Source: JASFQI01 sp050115555
GTDB taxonomy: Bacteria > Desulfobacterota > DSM-4660 > Desulfatiglandales > HGW-15
Direction of reading: 5' to 3'
DNA: 11,488 nt
Assembly: GCA_050115555.1 (NCBI GenBank)
Contig: JASFQI010000139.1
Location: 1-11,488, forward strand
The notes under the pieces: generated by a model
What the model saw: only the letters and a program-made list of their open reading frames with translations
What the model was told of the DNA's origin: nothing
Database searches by the model: none
Made by a program: the position numbers and the translations under genes
In this document: positions 1 through 7,703 of the stretch, piece after piece
Layout of the letters: the number at the start of each line of letters is the position of its first letter
How positions within the stretch are numbered: position 1 is the stretch's first letter

Positions 1-623
1 GTGGCCACCACGTTGAGGCCGTACTTTTCCACCGCCGCATCGAATCCCTTTTTCCCCTCCATGCCGAACTCGTCATCCTGGTAGAGAAGGGCGATTCGGG
101 GGTCTTTTGCACCAAGCGTAAAAAGAACGTATTCGATGTTGAATACCATGTTCTCCGAGTAGTAGGGCCCGAAGGAAAAGATATGATCGGGCGATTTGGG
201 ATGGAAAATGCTGGACGCGGCAATGGTGCAGAAGGAAGGCAGTTCCTCGCGCTTGATGCTCGGTGCGAGCGCAGCCGTAATGGGCGTTCCGGAGGTGGAA
301 ATGCAGGCGAAGATCTTGTCCCTCGTGATCAGTTTCTTGAAGCTCGCGATGGCCGTAGGCGGTTCATACTTGCCATCCTCTGAAATGAATTTGATTTTTC
401 GCCCGTTGATCCCGCCTTTTTCATTGATGCTGTAAAAATAGTCTCTTGCGCCGTTCGCAATGGCCGTTCCGACCATGGCGATTTTCCCGGTGAGCGGGGC
501 GATGCATCCGATGACGATCTCGTCGTCGGTCACGCCTTTTTCTGCGGCATTCGCCGGGCACACGTTCACCAGCGCCAGTACGAATGCGGCTGTACAAGCT
601 ACCATCGTGGTCCACTTTTTCAT
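1..623 (-). CDS. Liv/HAAT-type periplasmic substrate-binding protein, N-terminal part (runs off left edge)
   Basis: Solute-binding subunit of a branched-chain-amino-acid-type (HAAT) ABC importer, Peripla_BP_6/LivJ-like family; it captures the ligand in the periplasm and hands it to the LivH/LivM permease. Start is ATG at 623 with an AGGAGG ribosome site at 629-634, 5 nt upstream. The frame stays open to the window edge, giving 207 complete codons of a protein usually 370-400 residues long. Residues 1-27 are a signal peptide: MKKW basic start, hydrophobic core, then an ANAAEK cleavage region. Next come the family hallmarks DDEIVIGCIAPLTGKIA (about 33-49), GGINGRKIKFI (about 73-83) and a C-terminal-side RIALLYQDDEFG segment. 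It is the last visible gene of the operon, 134 nt after livM, with a stem-loop in the gap. The ligand cannot be read from sequence; the nearby acyl-CoA synthetase favours a carboxylic acid over an amino acid (inference). Confidence 0.93.
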   Translation of the reverse strand, partial: MKKWTTMVACTAAFVLALVNVCPANAAEKGVTDDEIVIGCIAPLTGKIAMVGTAIANGARDYFYSINEKGGINGRKIKFISEDGKYEPPTAIASFKKLITRDKIFACISTSGTPITAALAPSIKREELPSFCTIAASSIFHPKSPDHIFSFGPYYSENMVFNIEYVLFTLGAKDPRIALLYQDDEFGMEGKKGFDAAVEKYGLNVVA

Positions 624-710
624 GAGATCCTCCTCTTGAAGCGATTGATGATGAACGGTTTCTCCTCTCCTGCCTTCCTGTCCGCGCTCGATACAGGCGC
701 TCCTTCCTAT

Positions 711-756
711 GGAAAGACCCGTGCCTCCCTTACGCACGCGGGTCCGGGTCCTTTCC
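711..756 (-). other. Stem-loop in the livM-binding protein gap
   Basis: Read on the minus strand, GGAAAG at 756-751 pairs with CUUUCC at 716-711, ACCC (749-746) with GGGU (720-717), and GUGC (737-734) with GCAC (724-721). A tandem GGACCC GGACCC (751-740) lets the GGGUC arm pair with either copy, so two alternative folds exist. No U-run follows, so it is a poor intrinsic terminator. It lies just after the livM stop and before the binding-protein gene. That position suits an RNA-processing or mRNA-stabilising structure that lets the binding protein be expressed at a different level from the permease (inference). Confidence 0.4.
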
Positions 757-757
757 C

Positions 758-1798
758 CTAATGGGTGTATGGCCACATCTGCCAGTACGTCTTGATGTTC
801 TTCCAAATTCCATACAATCCCTTGGGTTCGATGATGACGAAGAGCATGATGATCAGTCCATACAGGATGAGATTGATATCTGCGAATCGTTCGACCACGA
901 GCGGAAAGGTTTCTCTCAGGAGATCCGGGAGGTATTTCAGGATCTCGGGCAGGATGGTCATGAAGACGGCCCCGAAGATGGAGCCCAGGACGGTCCCCAT
1001 GCCCCCGACAATGATCATGGCCAGGTACTGGACCGAGAGGGACAGCTCAAAGTGGTTCGGCCCGATGTACTGCATGTAGTGGGCATACAGGGCCCCGGCC
1101 ACGCCGCCGTAAAACGAGCTCACGGCGAATGCTGAAAGCTTGTACCAGCGAAGGTCGATCCCCATGGTCTCCGCTGCGATGTCCCGATCGCGGATGGCGA
1201 TCCAGGCCCTTCCGGGCTTCGAGCGGACCAGATTTCTGGCGTAGATGACGGCCAGTACGGTGATGGGGAATACGAGGAAGAAGAAGCTCTTGTCCGTGTC
1301 AAAGGTTATGCCGAACAGGGACGCCGGAATCACGGTCATGCCGTTGGCGCCGTTGGTCAGGCTGACCCAGGAATTGGCCACATGCTCGACGATAAACCCG
1401 AAGGCAAATGTCGTAATCGCAAGGTAGAGGCCTCTCAGCTTCAGGGAGGGGATTCCCACGAGCATGCCGCAGAAGGTGGCGATGAATCCGGCTGCGGGAA
1501 GGGCCAACAAAAAGGGCAGGCCCGCCTCCACCAGCTTGGCGCTGGAGTAGGCCCCGATGGCCAGAAATCCCGCGTGCCCCACGGAGATCTGTCCGGTAAA
1601 GCCTGTCAGGAGGTTGAGCCCCAGGGCCCCGACGGTTGCAATCGCACAGAGGTTGATGATGTAAATGAAGTAGACGTCTGAGACCAGCACAAGAGCGATG
1701 AGTCCGATAAGGAACAGGACCACACAGACCTTGACGAACGCGGTTTGGAGGATGGCGATATCCTCTCGGTACGAGGTCTTGAAATCACCACTTCTCAT
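758..1798 (-). CDS. livM: Branched-chain amino acid-type ABC transporter permease LivM
   Basis: Second membrane subunit of the HAAT importer; with LivH it forms the translocation pore in the inner membrane. The 346-residue product has about eight or nine hydrophobic segments, the first at about 22-60. The BPD_transp_2/LivM signature NLLTGFTGQISVGHAGF is at about 62-78. The cytoplasmic coupling loop GRAWIAIRDRDIAAETMGI (about 196-214) contacts the ATPases, and the last helix ends in IIEPKGLYGIW (about 322-332). Length is normal for LivM. Start is ATG at 1798, preceded by AAAGGAG about 8 nt upstream, which sits beside the livH stop; the gap to livH is 18 nt, so the two are cotranscribed and probably coupled. 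The C-terminal tail after the GLYG motif is somewhat extended and aromatic. The family call is secure; substrate is unknown. Confidence 0.95.
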   Translation of the reverse strand: MRSGDFKTSYREDIAILQTAFVKVCVVLFLIGLIALVLVSDVYFIYIINLCAIATVGALGLNLLTGFTGQISVGHAGFLAIGAYSSAKLVEAGLPFLLALPAAGFIATFCGMLVGIPSLKLRGLYLAITTFAFGFIVEHVANSWVSLTNGANGMTVIPASLFGITFDTDKSFFFLVFPITVLAVIYARNLVRSKPGRAWIAIRDRDIAAETMGIDLRWYKLSAFAVSSFYGGVAGALYAHYMQYIGPNHFELSLSVQYLAMIIVGGMGTVLGSIFGAVFMTILPEILKYLPDLLRETFPLVVERFADINLILYGLIIMLFVIIEPKGLYGIWKNIKTYWQMWPYTH

Positions 1799-1816
1799 GC
1801 GGCCGTTCTCCTTTCT

Positions 1817-2704
1817 TTACACGCGCTCGATCTCTTCTTTTCCAAAAAGCCCGTAGGGTTTGATCATCAGGATCGCGATCAGGATCACAAAGGATGTGAT
1901 TTCCTTGATGTCCCCGCCCAGGTAACCCCCGGCGATGTTCTCCACCACGCCGATGATGAGCCCCCCCACGATCGCACCGAGAATGCTGTCCAGTCCCCCG
2001 AGGACGACAGCGGGAAAGACCTTGATGCCCACGAAGCTGGAGGAGGGGTGGAGGTAGGTAATGCTGCTCAGCAGGATGCCCCCGATGGAGGCCACCACAG
2101 CGGATATCGCCCAGGACAGGCCGAAAATCTTCCGCACGCTGATTCCCATGAGGAGCGAGGCGTCCTGATCATTGGCAACGGCGCGGGTGCCGATTCCCAG
2201 GGTGGAATACTTGAAAAAGCATGCAAACGCCAGGATTAAAATCCCTGAAATGATAATGGTTACAATATGCGCAGGTGAAATAATAATTCCTGCAAATGAA
2301 ACAGGAACCTCGGAAACAAAAGAAGGGAATTTTTTGATCATGTATCCCCAAAAAAATCCGATGATTCCCTTCAAGAATACACTCAATCCGATGGTGACCA
2401 TGATGACGGAGAAGATCGGCTCCCCCATCATGGGCCGGAGAAACAATTCCTCCGTGATCAGACCGATGAATGCAGTAGCGAGAAATGTCAGCAGAAAGGC
2501 CCAAAAAATAGGGATGTTGAGTTGAACAATGAAAAAATAGCAGACAAAAGCACCGAGGGTCATGAGCTCCCCTTGAGCGAAATTGAAGACATCCGTGGCC
2601 TTGTAAATGATCACGAAGCCCAAAGCGACCAGGGAGTAAATGCTTCCCACGGCCAGGCCGCTGATGCCCAATTGCAGAAAGTTTCCCAAGGCTCCCCCGG
2701 TCAT
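1817..2704 (-). CDS. livH: Branched-chain amino acid-type ABC transporter permease LivH
   Basis: First membrane subunit of the HAAT importer. The 295-residue product has the LivH N-terminal signature, ALGFVIIYKATDVFNFAQGE (about 27-46) followed by a glycine-rich helix. The coupling loop GIGTRAVANDQDASLLMGI (about 170-188) is followed by the conserved FPAVVLGGLDSILGAIVGG stretch (about 230-248), and the protein ends in KPYGLFGKEEIERV. Length is normal. Start is ATG at 2704, 10 nt after the acyl-CoA synthetase stop, with a purine-rich GGGGGGAAGA just upstream as ribosome site. The middle of the gene (about 2205-2570) is clearly richer in A+T and in A-runs than its neighbours, although the reading frame and protein motifs are intact there. 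It is cotranscribed with livM 18 nt downstream. Confidence 0.95.
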   Translation of the reverse strand: MTGGALGNFLQLGISGLAVGSIYSLVALGFVIIYKATDVFNFAQGELMTLGAFVCYFFIVQLNIPIFWAFLLTFLATAFIGLITEELFLRPMMGEPIFSVIMVTIGLSVFLKGIIGFFWGYMIKKFPSFVSEVPVSFAGIIISPAHIVTIIISGILILAFACFFKYSTLGIGTRAVANDQDASLLMGISVRKIFGLSWAISAVVASIGGILLSSITYLHPSSSFVGIKVFPAVVLGGLDSILGAIVGGLIIGVVENIAGGYLGGDIKEITSFVILIAILMIKPYGLFGKEEIERV

Positions 2705-2714
2705 TCTTCCCCCC

Positions 2715-4526
2715 CTATCCCGCTTTGTACATCTTATGAATCACGTCCGCGTACTTCTTCTCAATGATGCTTCTCCGGACCTTCTGGGTGGCTGTGAGCT
2801 CGTCGTCGTCCTGGTCCAGCTCTTTGTCGAGGACGGTGAAACGCTTGATCGTTTCCACCCGAGCAAATTTCCGGTTGACCTCTTCCGTGATGTTGGAAAC
2901 CAGCTTGTGCACCTCGGATTTCTGCGACAGGTCCTTGAACGTGGTGTATGCGATCCGCTGGTCCTCTGCCCACTTGCCCACGTTGTCGTATTCAATGAGG
3001 ATCAGCGCGGTCAGGTATTTCCGGTTGTCACCGATGACGACGGCATCCTTGATGTAAGGGCTTGCCTTGAATTCATTTTCGATCTCCTGCGGGGAGATGT
3101 TCTTCCCCCCGGACGTGATGATGATGTCCTTTTTCCTGTCCGTGATCACCAGGTGCCCGTCCTCGGTCAGGCTGCCCACGTCCCCTGAAAGATACCAGCC
3201 GTCGACCACGGCCTCGTCCGTAGCCTCCGGGTTCCGGTAATACCCTTTGAAAACACCTTCGGTCTTGAAAAGGAGCTCCCCGTCCTCCCCGATGCGCAAT
3301 TCCACTCCGGGAGAGAGGGGGCCGACCGTCCCCACGCGGATGTCGTCCCCCTGGTGCACGCTGCAGATCCCGGTGCACTCCGTGGACCCGTACAGGTTCC
3401 TGATTTTGATCCCGATGGAGTGAAAGAAGATGACCGTTTCCGGCGGTGTCGGAGCGCCCCCTGTATAGACATACCGAAGCCGGTTCAGCCCGAAATGCTT
3501 TTTGAGAGGATAGCCGTGGAGAACGGAGGTCAGGATCTTCAGGGCCTTTATGCGCAGTCCGGAGGCCTTGCCCCGGCACTCCATGTCGTAGATTTCCTTT
3601 TCCTTTTTTCCGCACCAGCCGTCGATCCACCGCTTCAGCCGGGTCGCGTCCCTCATCCTCATGACATGTCCGGACTGCATCTTTTCCCATATTCGCGGCA
3701 CCGCGAAAAAGACGGTGGGAGCGATCTCCCGAATGTTGTCCTGCACGGTGTTGAGGCTCTCGGCGAAGTTGACCGTGATCCCTCCCGTCATGAGGGGGTA
3801 GAGGACCGAGAAGCTCCTCTCGGCGATGTGGCACAGGGGAAGGTAGGAGACGATGACATCGTCCACACGGAGCGGCGTGCAGGAGAGGAAGTTTCGAGCG
3901 CTGGCGATGGCATTCCGATGGGAAATCATGGCCCCTTTGGGCTTTCCGGTCGTCCCGGAGGTGTAGACCATGAGGGCCGTGTCTTCCGGGTCCGTTTGTT
4001 CGACCAGGCTGTCGAAACGCTTCGGGTCTTCCCGATCCATTTCCTCGCCCAGCGCCAGGGCCTCCTCGAAGCTCATGATCAGAGGGCTGCGGTATCTTCG
4101 TAGCCCCTTCATGTCGATCACGATGATTTTCTGGAGATTCGAAAGGCGGTCCTTGACCTCCAGGACCTTGTCGGCCTGCTCTTGATCACCCACCACCACG
4201 AACCTGGACTGGGAGTGATCGAGAATGTACTCCACCTGTGTCGCCACGTTGGTCGGATAGATCCCCACGACCACGCCGCGGACGCTCTGGCTTCCGAGGT
4301 CGGCGTAGAGCCACTCCGGGTTGTTCTCGGAGAGGATGGAGACCTTGTCCTCCGGCTCCAGTCCCATGCTGAGAAGCCCGAGGCCGAAGTACTTCGTCTT
4401 CTGATAGTATTGCTCCCAGGTAATGTTCTGCCAGATACCCAGATCCTTTTCCCTCAAGGCCACTCTTTTCCCGTACTTTTCGGCGGAGGCCTTCAGCAGC
4501 TTGGGAATGGTCTGCTCATCCATCAT
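2715..4526 (-). CDS. AMP-forming long-chain-type acyl-CoA synthetase
   Basis: Adenylate-forming enzyme that activates a carboxylic acid with ATP and CoA to acyl-CoA, AMP and pyrophosphate; it belongs to the long-chain (FadD/ACSBG, COG1022-like) group. The 603 residues carry every core motif: P-loop YTSGTTGKPKG at 188-198, YGSTE at 379-383, GWYLSGDVG around 443-451, DRKKDIIITSGGKNISP around 463-479, and a C-terminal LTATQK with the presumed catalytic Lys at 582. Length is typical. Start is ATG at 4526 (a second ATG follows at once); the first ATG overlaps the livG TGA by 4 nt, a sign of translational coupling, and AGGGAG lies upstream. It sits between the ATPase and permease genes of the importer, which suggests it activates the imported acid (inference). 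Chain length or aromatic specificity cannot be told. Confidence 0.95.
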   Translation of the reverse strand: MMDEQTIPKLLKASAEKYGKRVALREKDLGIWQNITWEQYYQKTKYFGLGLLSMGLEPEDKVSILSENNPEWLYADLGSQSVRGVVVGIYPTNVATQVEYILDHSQSRFVVVGDQEQADKVLEVKDRLSNLQKIIVIDMKGLRRYRSPLIMSFEEALALGEEMDREDPKRFDSLVEQTDPEDTALMVYTSGTTGKPKGAMISHRNAIASARNFLSCTPLRVDDVIVSYLPLCHIAERSFSVLYPLMTGGITVNFAESLNTVQDNIREIAPTVFFAVPRIWEKMQSGHVMRMRDATRLKRWIDGWCGKKEKEIYDMECRGKASGLRIKALKILTSVLHGYPLKKHFGLNRLRYVYTGGAPTPPETVIFFHSIGIKIRNLYGSTECTGICSVHQGDDIRVGTVGPLSPGVELRIGEDGELLFKTEGVFKGYYRNPEATDEAVVDGWYLSGDVGSLTEDGHLVITDRKKDIIITSGGKNISPQEIENEFKASPYIKDAVVIGDNRKYLTALILIEYDNVGKWAEDQRIAYTTFKDLSQKSEVHKLVSNITEEVNRKFARVETIKRFTVLDKELDQDDDELTATQKVRRSIIEKKYADVIHKMYKAG

Positions 4527-5377
4527 TCTGCTCCCTGGTCGCTTTCTTTGCCCTGGAACTCCTCGCCCAGGTACGCCTCGATCACCTTGGGGTGCGTCTG
4601 GATCTCTTTCGGGGTTCCATCCGCGATCTTGGCGCCGAAATCGATGCAGATAATTTTTCGCGAAATATCCATGATGACCCTCAGGTCATGCTCGATCAGG
4701 ACAATGGTGGTCCCGAACTCCTCATTGACATCCAGGACAAACCGGACAATGTCCTCGGTTTCCTCCAGATTCATTCCCGCCGTGGGTTCATCCAGGAGCA
4801 GGAGCCGGGGCTCCATGGCCAGCGCCCGTCCCAGTTCGACCCGTTTCTGGAGGCCGTAGGGCAGCTCCCCGACCACCTTCTTGCGGCTGGCCTCGATCTC
4901 CAGGAAATCGATGATCTCTTCCGCTTTCAACCGGTTGGAGATCTCCTCATTCTGGGCCTTCCCCAGAAAAACCCCTGCAGAGAACACCCCGCTCTTCAGA
5001 AACAGGTGCCGGCCCAGCAGGATGTTGTCGAGCACGGTCATGTTCCTGAACAGCTCGATGTTCTGGAAGGTCCGGGCGATGCCCAGACTCACGATCCTGT
5101 GGGGCGGCAGGGACAGGAGGTCCGTCCCTTCGAAAAGGATCCTCCCCTCCTGGGGGGTGTACAGCCGGCTGATGCAGTTGAAGATGGAGGTCTTTCCCGC
5201 GCCGTTCGGTCCGATGATGGAGAAGATCTCTCCAGGAAAGACCTCGAAGTCGACCCCCTGAAGGGCGCGAATTCCGCCGAAGGAGAGGCTCAGACGTTCG
5301 ACCGTCAGCTGGGGTTCCGCCGCCGCCCTTTCAGGAGAGCCAACGCTTTCTTCTTTTGTAGTGCTTGACGTCTGCAA
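4523..5377 (-). CDS. livG: Branched-chain amino acid-type ABC transporter ATPase LivG (TTG start)
   Basis: One of the two cytoplasmic ATPases that power the HAAT importer. The 284 residues show Walker A GPNGAGKTS (56-64), Q-loop Gln105 in ARTFQN, the LivG-type signature LPYGLQKRVELGRAL (172-186), Walker B LLLLDEPTAGMN (192-203) and the switch His230 in LIEHD, followed by the C-terminal YLGEEF. The start is unusual: the frame is closed by a TAA at 5386-5384, so the first usable codon is TTG at 5377, with AAGGGGG about 11 nt upstream. The resulting N-terminus has a Ser/Glu-rich extension of roughly 20 residues before the conserved LTVERLSLSFGG. It overlaps the end of livF by 47 nt and the acyl-CoA synthetase start by 4 nt. 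An alternative non-ATG start further in is possible but would still overlap or abut livF. Confidence 0.93.
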   Translation of the reverse strand: MQTSSTTKEESVGSPERAAAEPQLTVERLSLSFGGIRALQGVDFEVFPGEIFSIIGPNGAGKTSIFNCISRLYTPQEGRILFEGTDLLSLPPHRIVSLGIARTFQNIELFRNMTVLDNILLGRHLFLKSGVFSAGVFLGKAQNEEISNRLKAEEIIDFLEIEASRKKVVGELPYGLQKRVELGRALAMEPRLLLLDEPTAGMNLEETEDIVRFVLDVNEEFGTTIVLIEHDLRVIMDISRKIICIDFGAKIADGTPKEIQTHPKVIEAYLGEEFQGKESDQGAE

Positions 5378-6125
5378 AGCTTTTTATGCCCCCTTCCGCC
5401 GTGATTCCCAGATAGAACTCCATGACATCTTCGTTCTGTCGCAGTCTGTCGCAGGGGTCGTCCATGACGATGCGACCGTTTTCCATGATGTAGCCGTGGG
5501 ATGCGATCTGAAGCGCGATGTTGGCATTCTGTTCGACCAGCAGGACGGAGATGGCATCCTCCCGGTTAATCGTTTCGATGATGGAAAAAATCTCTTTGAC
5601 CAGGAGCGGCGCGAGCCCCAGGGACGGCTCGTCCAAAAGGAGGAATTTCGGCCTGCTCATCAGGGCACGGCCGATGGCCAGCATCTGCTGCTCTCCTCCG
5701 CTCAGGTATCCCGCCTTTATGGGAAGGGCCTTTTTCAGTGCGGGGAAATAGTTCAGGACCTTGTAGATGTCTTTGGTTACCTCTTGGCGGTCTCTTCTTG
5801 TAAAAGAGCCCACCCTGAGGTTTTCCTGACATGTGAGATCCTGGAAAACCCTGCGCCCTTCAGGGACCTGGGAAATGCCCATGCGAACGATCTTTTCCGG
5901 GCTCACATTGTTGAGCTTTTTGTTGAAGTAGGTGATCTCACCGCTTTCGATTTCGCCTTCCTGAGATTTCAACACGCCGGATATGGCCTTCAGCACCGTG
6001 CTCTTTCCCGCTCCGTTGGCGCCGAGCAGAGTGACGATCTTTCCCTCGGATACCCGCAGGGAGACGCCTTTCACCGCCAGGATCACGTCATTGTAAATGA
6101 TCTCGACATTGTCCACTTCAAGCAT
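5331..6125 (-). CDS. livF: Branched-chain amino acid-type ABC transporter ATPase LivF
   Basis: Second ATPase of the HAAT importer. The 264 residues show Walker A GANGAGKST (35-43), the LivF-typical ISQVPEGRRVF (84-94) holding the Q-loop Gln86, signature LSGGEQQ (141-147), Walker B FLLLDEPSLGL (161-171), and EQN at 198-200, where LivF proteins usually have Gln rather than His in the switch. Most LivF proteins end soon after the YLG motif; here about 24 more residues follow, ending in a very basic KHYKRRKRWLS. I recall similar basic tails on deltaproteobacterial LivF proteins encoded beside acyl-CoA synthetases, but could not check this. Start is ATG at 6125 with GGAGGAG about 7 nt upstream, 18 nt after the CT1 stop. 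Its 3' end overlaps livG by 47 nt in a different frame. Confidence 0.95.
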   Translation of the reverse strand: MLEVDNVEIIYNDVILAVKGVSLRVSEGKIVTLLGANGAGKSTVLKAISGVLKSQEGEIESGEITYFNKKLNNVSPEKIVRMGISQVPEGRRVFQDLTCQENLRVGSFTRRDRQEVTKDIYKVLNYFPALKKALPIKAGYLSGGEQQMLAIGRALMSRPKFLLLDEPSLGLAPLLVKEIFSIIETINREDAISVLLVEQNANIALQIASHGYIMENGRIVMDDPCDRLRQNEDVMEFYLGITAEGGIKSFADVKHYKRRKRWLS

Positions 6126-6143
6126 TGGCGGCTCCTCCGCGAT

Positions 6144-7703
6144 TCAGCATCGCATGCCCCGCGACTTCACGCCCGGCCGTGTCCTCTCCACCTTGTAGGC
6201 CTTTTCAACCCAATCGCAGAGAAGGGGGCGTGTGTCCCTGGGGTCGATAACGTCTTCGACATCAAAGGCTTCGGCTGAGCGAAAGGGGGATGCATAACTC
6301 TTGTAGAGGCTCTCCAACTCCTCCAAGAGGGCCTTTGGATCGTCCGCAGCCTCGATCTCCGCACGGTGGGCGGCATAGACCCCTCCTTCGACCACGATGT
6401 TTCCCCAGTTGGCCGAGGGCCAGAAGTAGCGCCAGTTCAACCCGCTGTAATCGGCCTGGCTCCCCCCGGCCACGCCGTACGCCTTGCGCACGTAAACGGC
6501 CGCAGCCGGGACCGTCGCCTGATACACGGAGAAAACGGCCCGCACACCCTTTCGAATCGTCCCTTGCAACTCGGCCTCCTTGCCGACGCGGAAGCCGGGT
6601 TGATCCACAAAGTTGACGATGGGGATATGAAAGGTGTCGCACATGTCGACGAATCGCTGGAACTTCTCGGCCACGTCCCACCCAAAGGACCCGGCCCAAA
6701 ACCGGGGGTCATTGGCCAGCACACCCACCGGGTACCCGTTCAGCCTTGCCAGGGCCGTGATCTGGGCCGGTCCTCCGTGGCGTCCGATTTCGAACACGGA
6801 ATCCCTGTCGAAAACGAGCTCGAGAATCCGCCGCATGTCGTAGGGCTTTTTGGGATCCCGGGGGATGGCCGACAGGAGTTCCTCTTCCCGCCTCTGTGGC
6901 GCATCGCTTTCGTCCACTTTCCTCTCCGGCACCTCCCAGACGTTGAGGGGAAGGTACGAGAGAAATCGCCTGACCTGGTTGAAGGCGTCTTCCTCGCTTT
7001 CGGCCTCGTTGTCCACCACGCCGCTGATTCGGGTGTGCACACGGTAGCCGCCCATCTCCTCCTTGCTCGCTTCCTGATTGAAGGCCTGCCGGGCCAGGGC
7101 AGGCCCGCCGACAAAGACCTGAGAGGACTCCTTCACCATCACGGAAAAGTGAGAAGACACCATCAGCAGGCCCCCCGAGCCTGCGGTCGGTCCCAGGGCC
7201 ACGGAAACGACCGGGACCATGGACATGAGGTTCACCAGGTCCTTCATGGCAAAGTCGGGGAGCGTGGGAAACTTGACATACCCGTGCCTCAGGATCTCCT
7301 TGATCGTACCGCCTGCCCCGTCCAGCAAACGGACGGCCGGAAGCCTCAGCTCCCGGCCCATTTTCAGGACATAGGCCAGCTTGGCCTTGTAAAGATCCCC
7401 CACCGAGGCGCCCCGAATGGTGAAATCATCGGCGAGCACGGTGACAGGCCTTCCCTGAATTTTCCCTGTTCCAATCAGGATGGGGCAGGGAGTGATGCCG
7501 GCCAGTTCGCCGTTTTCGTATCGGGCATCCCCTGCCATCACTCCCCTCTCGTGAAAGGAGCCGGGCTCCAGCAGGGACTCTATGCGCTCACGAGCGGTCA
7601 TCTTTCCCAGGTCATGCTGCCTTTGAACGTTCTCCTCACCGCCCATTCGGTAGGCCAGTTTTTTCCGGCGTTGTAGTTCTTCTATGGCGTCCTTCCAAGT
7701 CAT
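6144..7703 (-). CDS. Acyl-CoA carboxylase carboxyltransferase (beta) subunit, CT1
   Basis: Crotonase-fold carboxyltransferase of the PccB/MmdA family (Carboxyl_trans); it moves CO2 between biotin on a carrier protein and an acyl-CoA. The 519 residues start with the family N-terminus (RQHDLGKMTARERIESLLEP, 28-47) and have two half-domains. The first holds ADDFTIRGAS (91-100), GPTAGSGG (171-178) and FVGGPAL (197-203); the second holds FVDQPGFRVG (365-374) and RKAYGVAGG (406-414), and the protein ends RGMRC. Glycine-rich oxyanion loops are present in both halves but are not the common GPCAGGA and KAYGGA forms, and WPSANWGNI replaces the usual WPTAEIAVMG. It is the first gene of the liv/acyl-CoA synthetase operon, 18 nt before livF. 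Start is ATG at 7703 with AGGAAGG upstream. No biotin carboxylase or biotin carrier is nearby. Substrate unknown; propionyl-, methylmalonyl-, glutaconyl- or another acyl-CoA are all possible. Confidence 0.9.
   Translation of the reverse strand: MTWKDAIEELQRRKKLAYRMGGEENVQRQHDLGKMTARERIESLLEPGSFHERGVMAGDARYENGELAGITPCPILIGTGKIQGRPVTVLADDFTIRGASVGDLYKAKLAYVLKMGRELRLPAVRLLDGAGGTIKEILRHGYVKFPTLPDFAMKDLVNLMSMVPVVSVALGPTAGSGGLLMVSSHFSVMVKESSQVFVGGPALARQAFNQEASKEEMGGYRVHTRISGVVDNEAESEEDAFNQVRRFLSYLPLNVWEVPERKVDESDAPQRREEELLSAIPRDPKKPYDMRRILELVFDRDSVFEIGRHGGPAQITALARLNGYPVGVLANDPRFWAGSFGWDVAEKFQRFVDMCDTFHIPIVNFVDQPGFRVGKEAELQGTIRKGVRAVFSVYQATVPAAAVYVRKAYGVAGGSQADYSGLNWRYFWPSANWGNIVVEGGVYAAHRAEIEAADDPKALLEELESLYKSYASPFRSAEAFDVEDVIDPRDTRPLLCDWVEKAYKVERTRPGVKSRGMRC

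Noticed and set aside
6366..7676. 436-codon plus-strand frame antisense to CT1
   Set aside because: Same reason: CT1 on the minus strand has full family motifs throughout this stretch.
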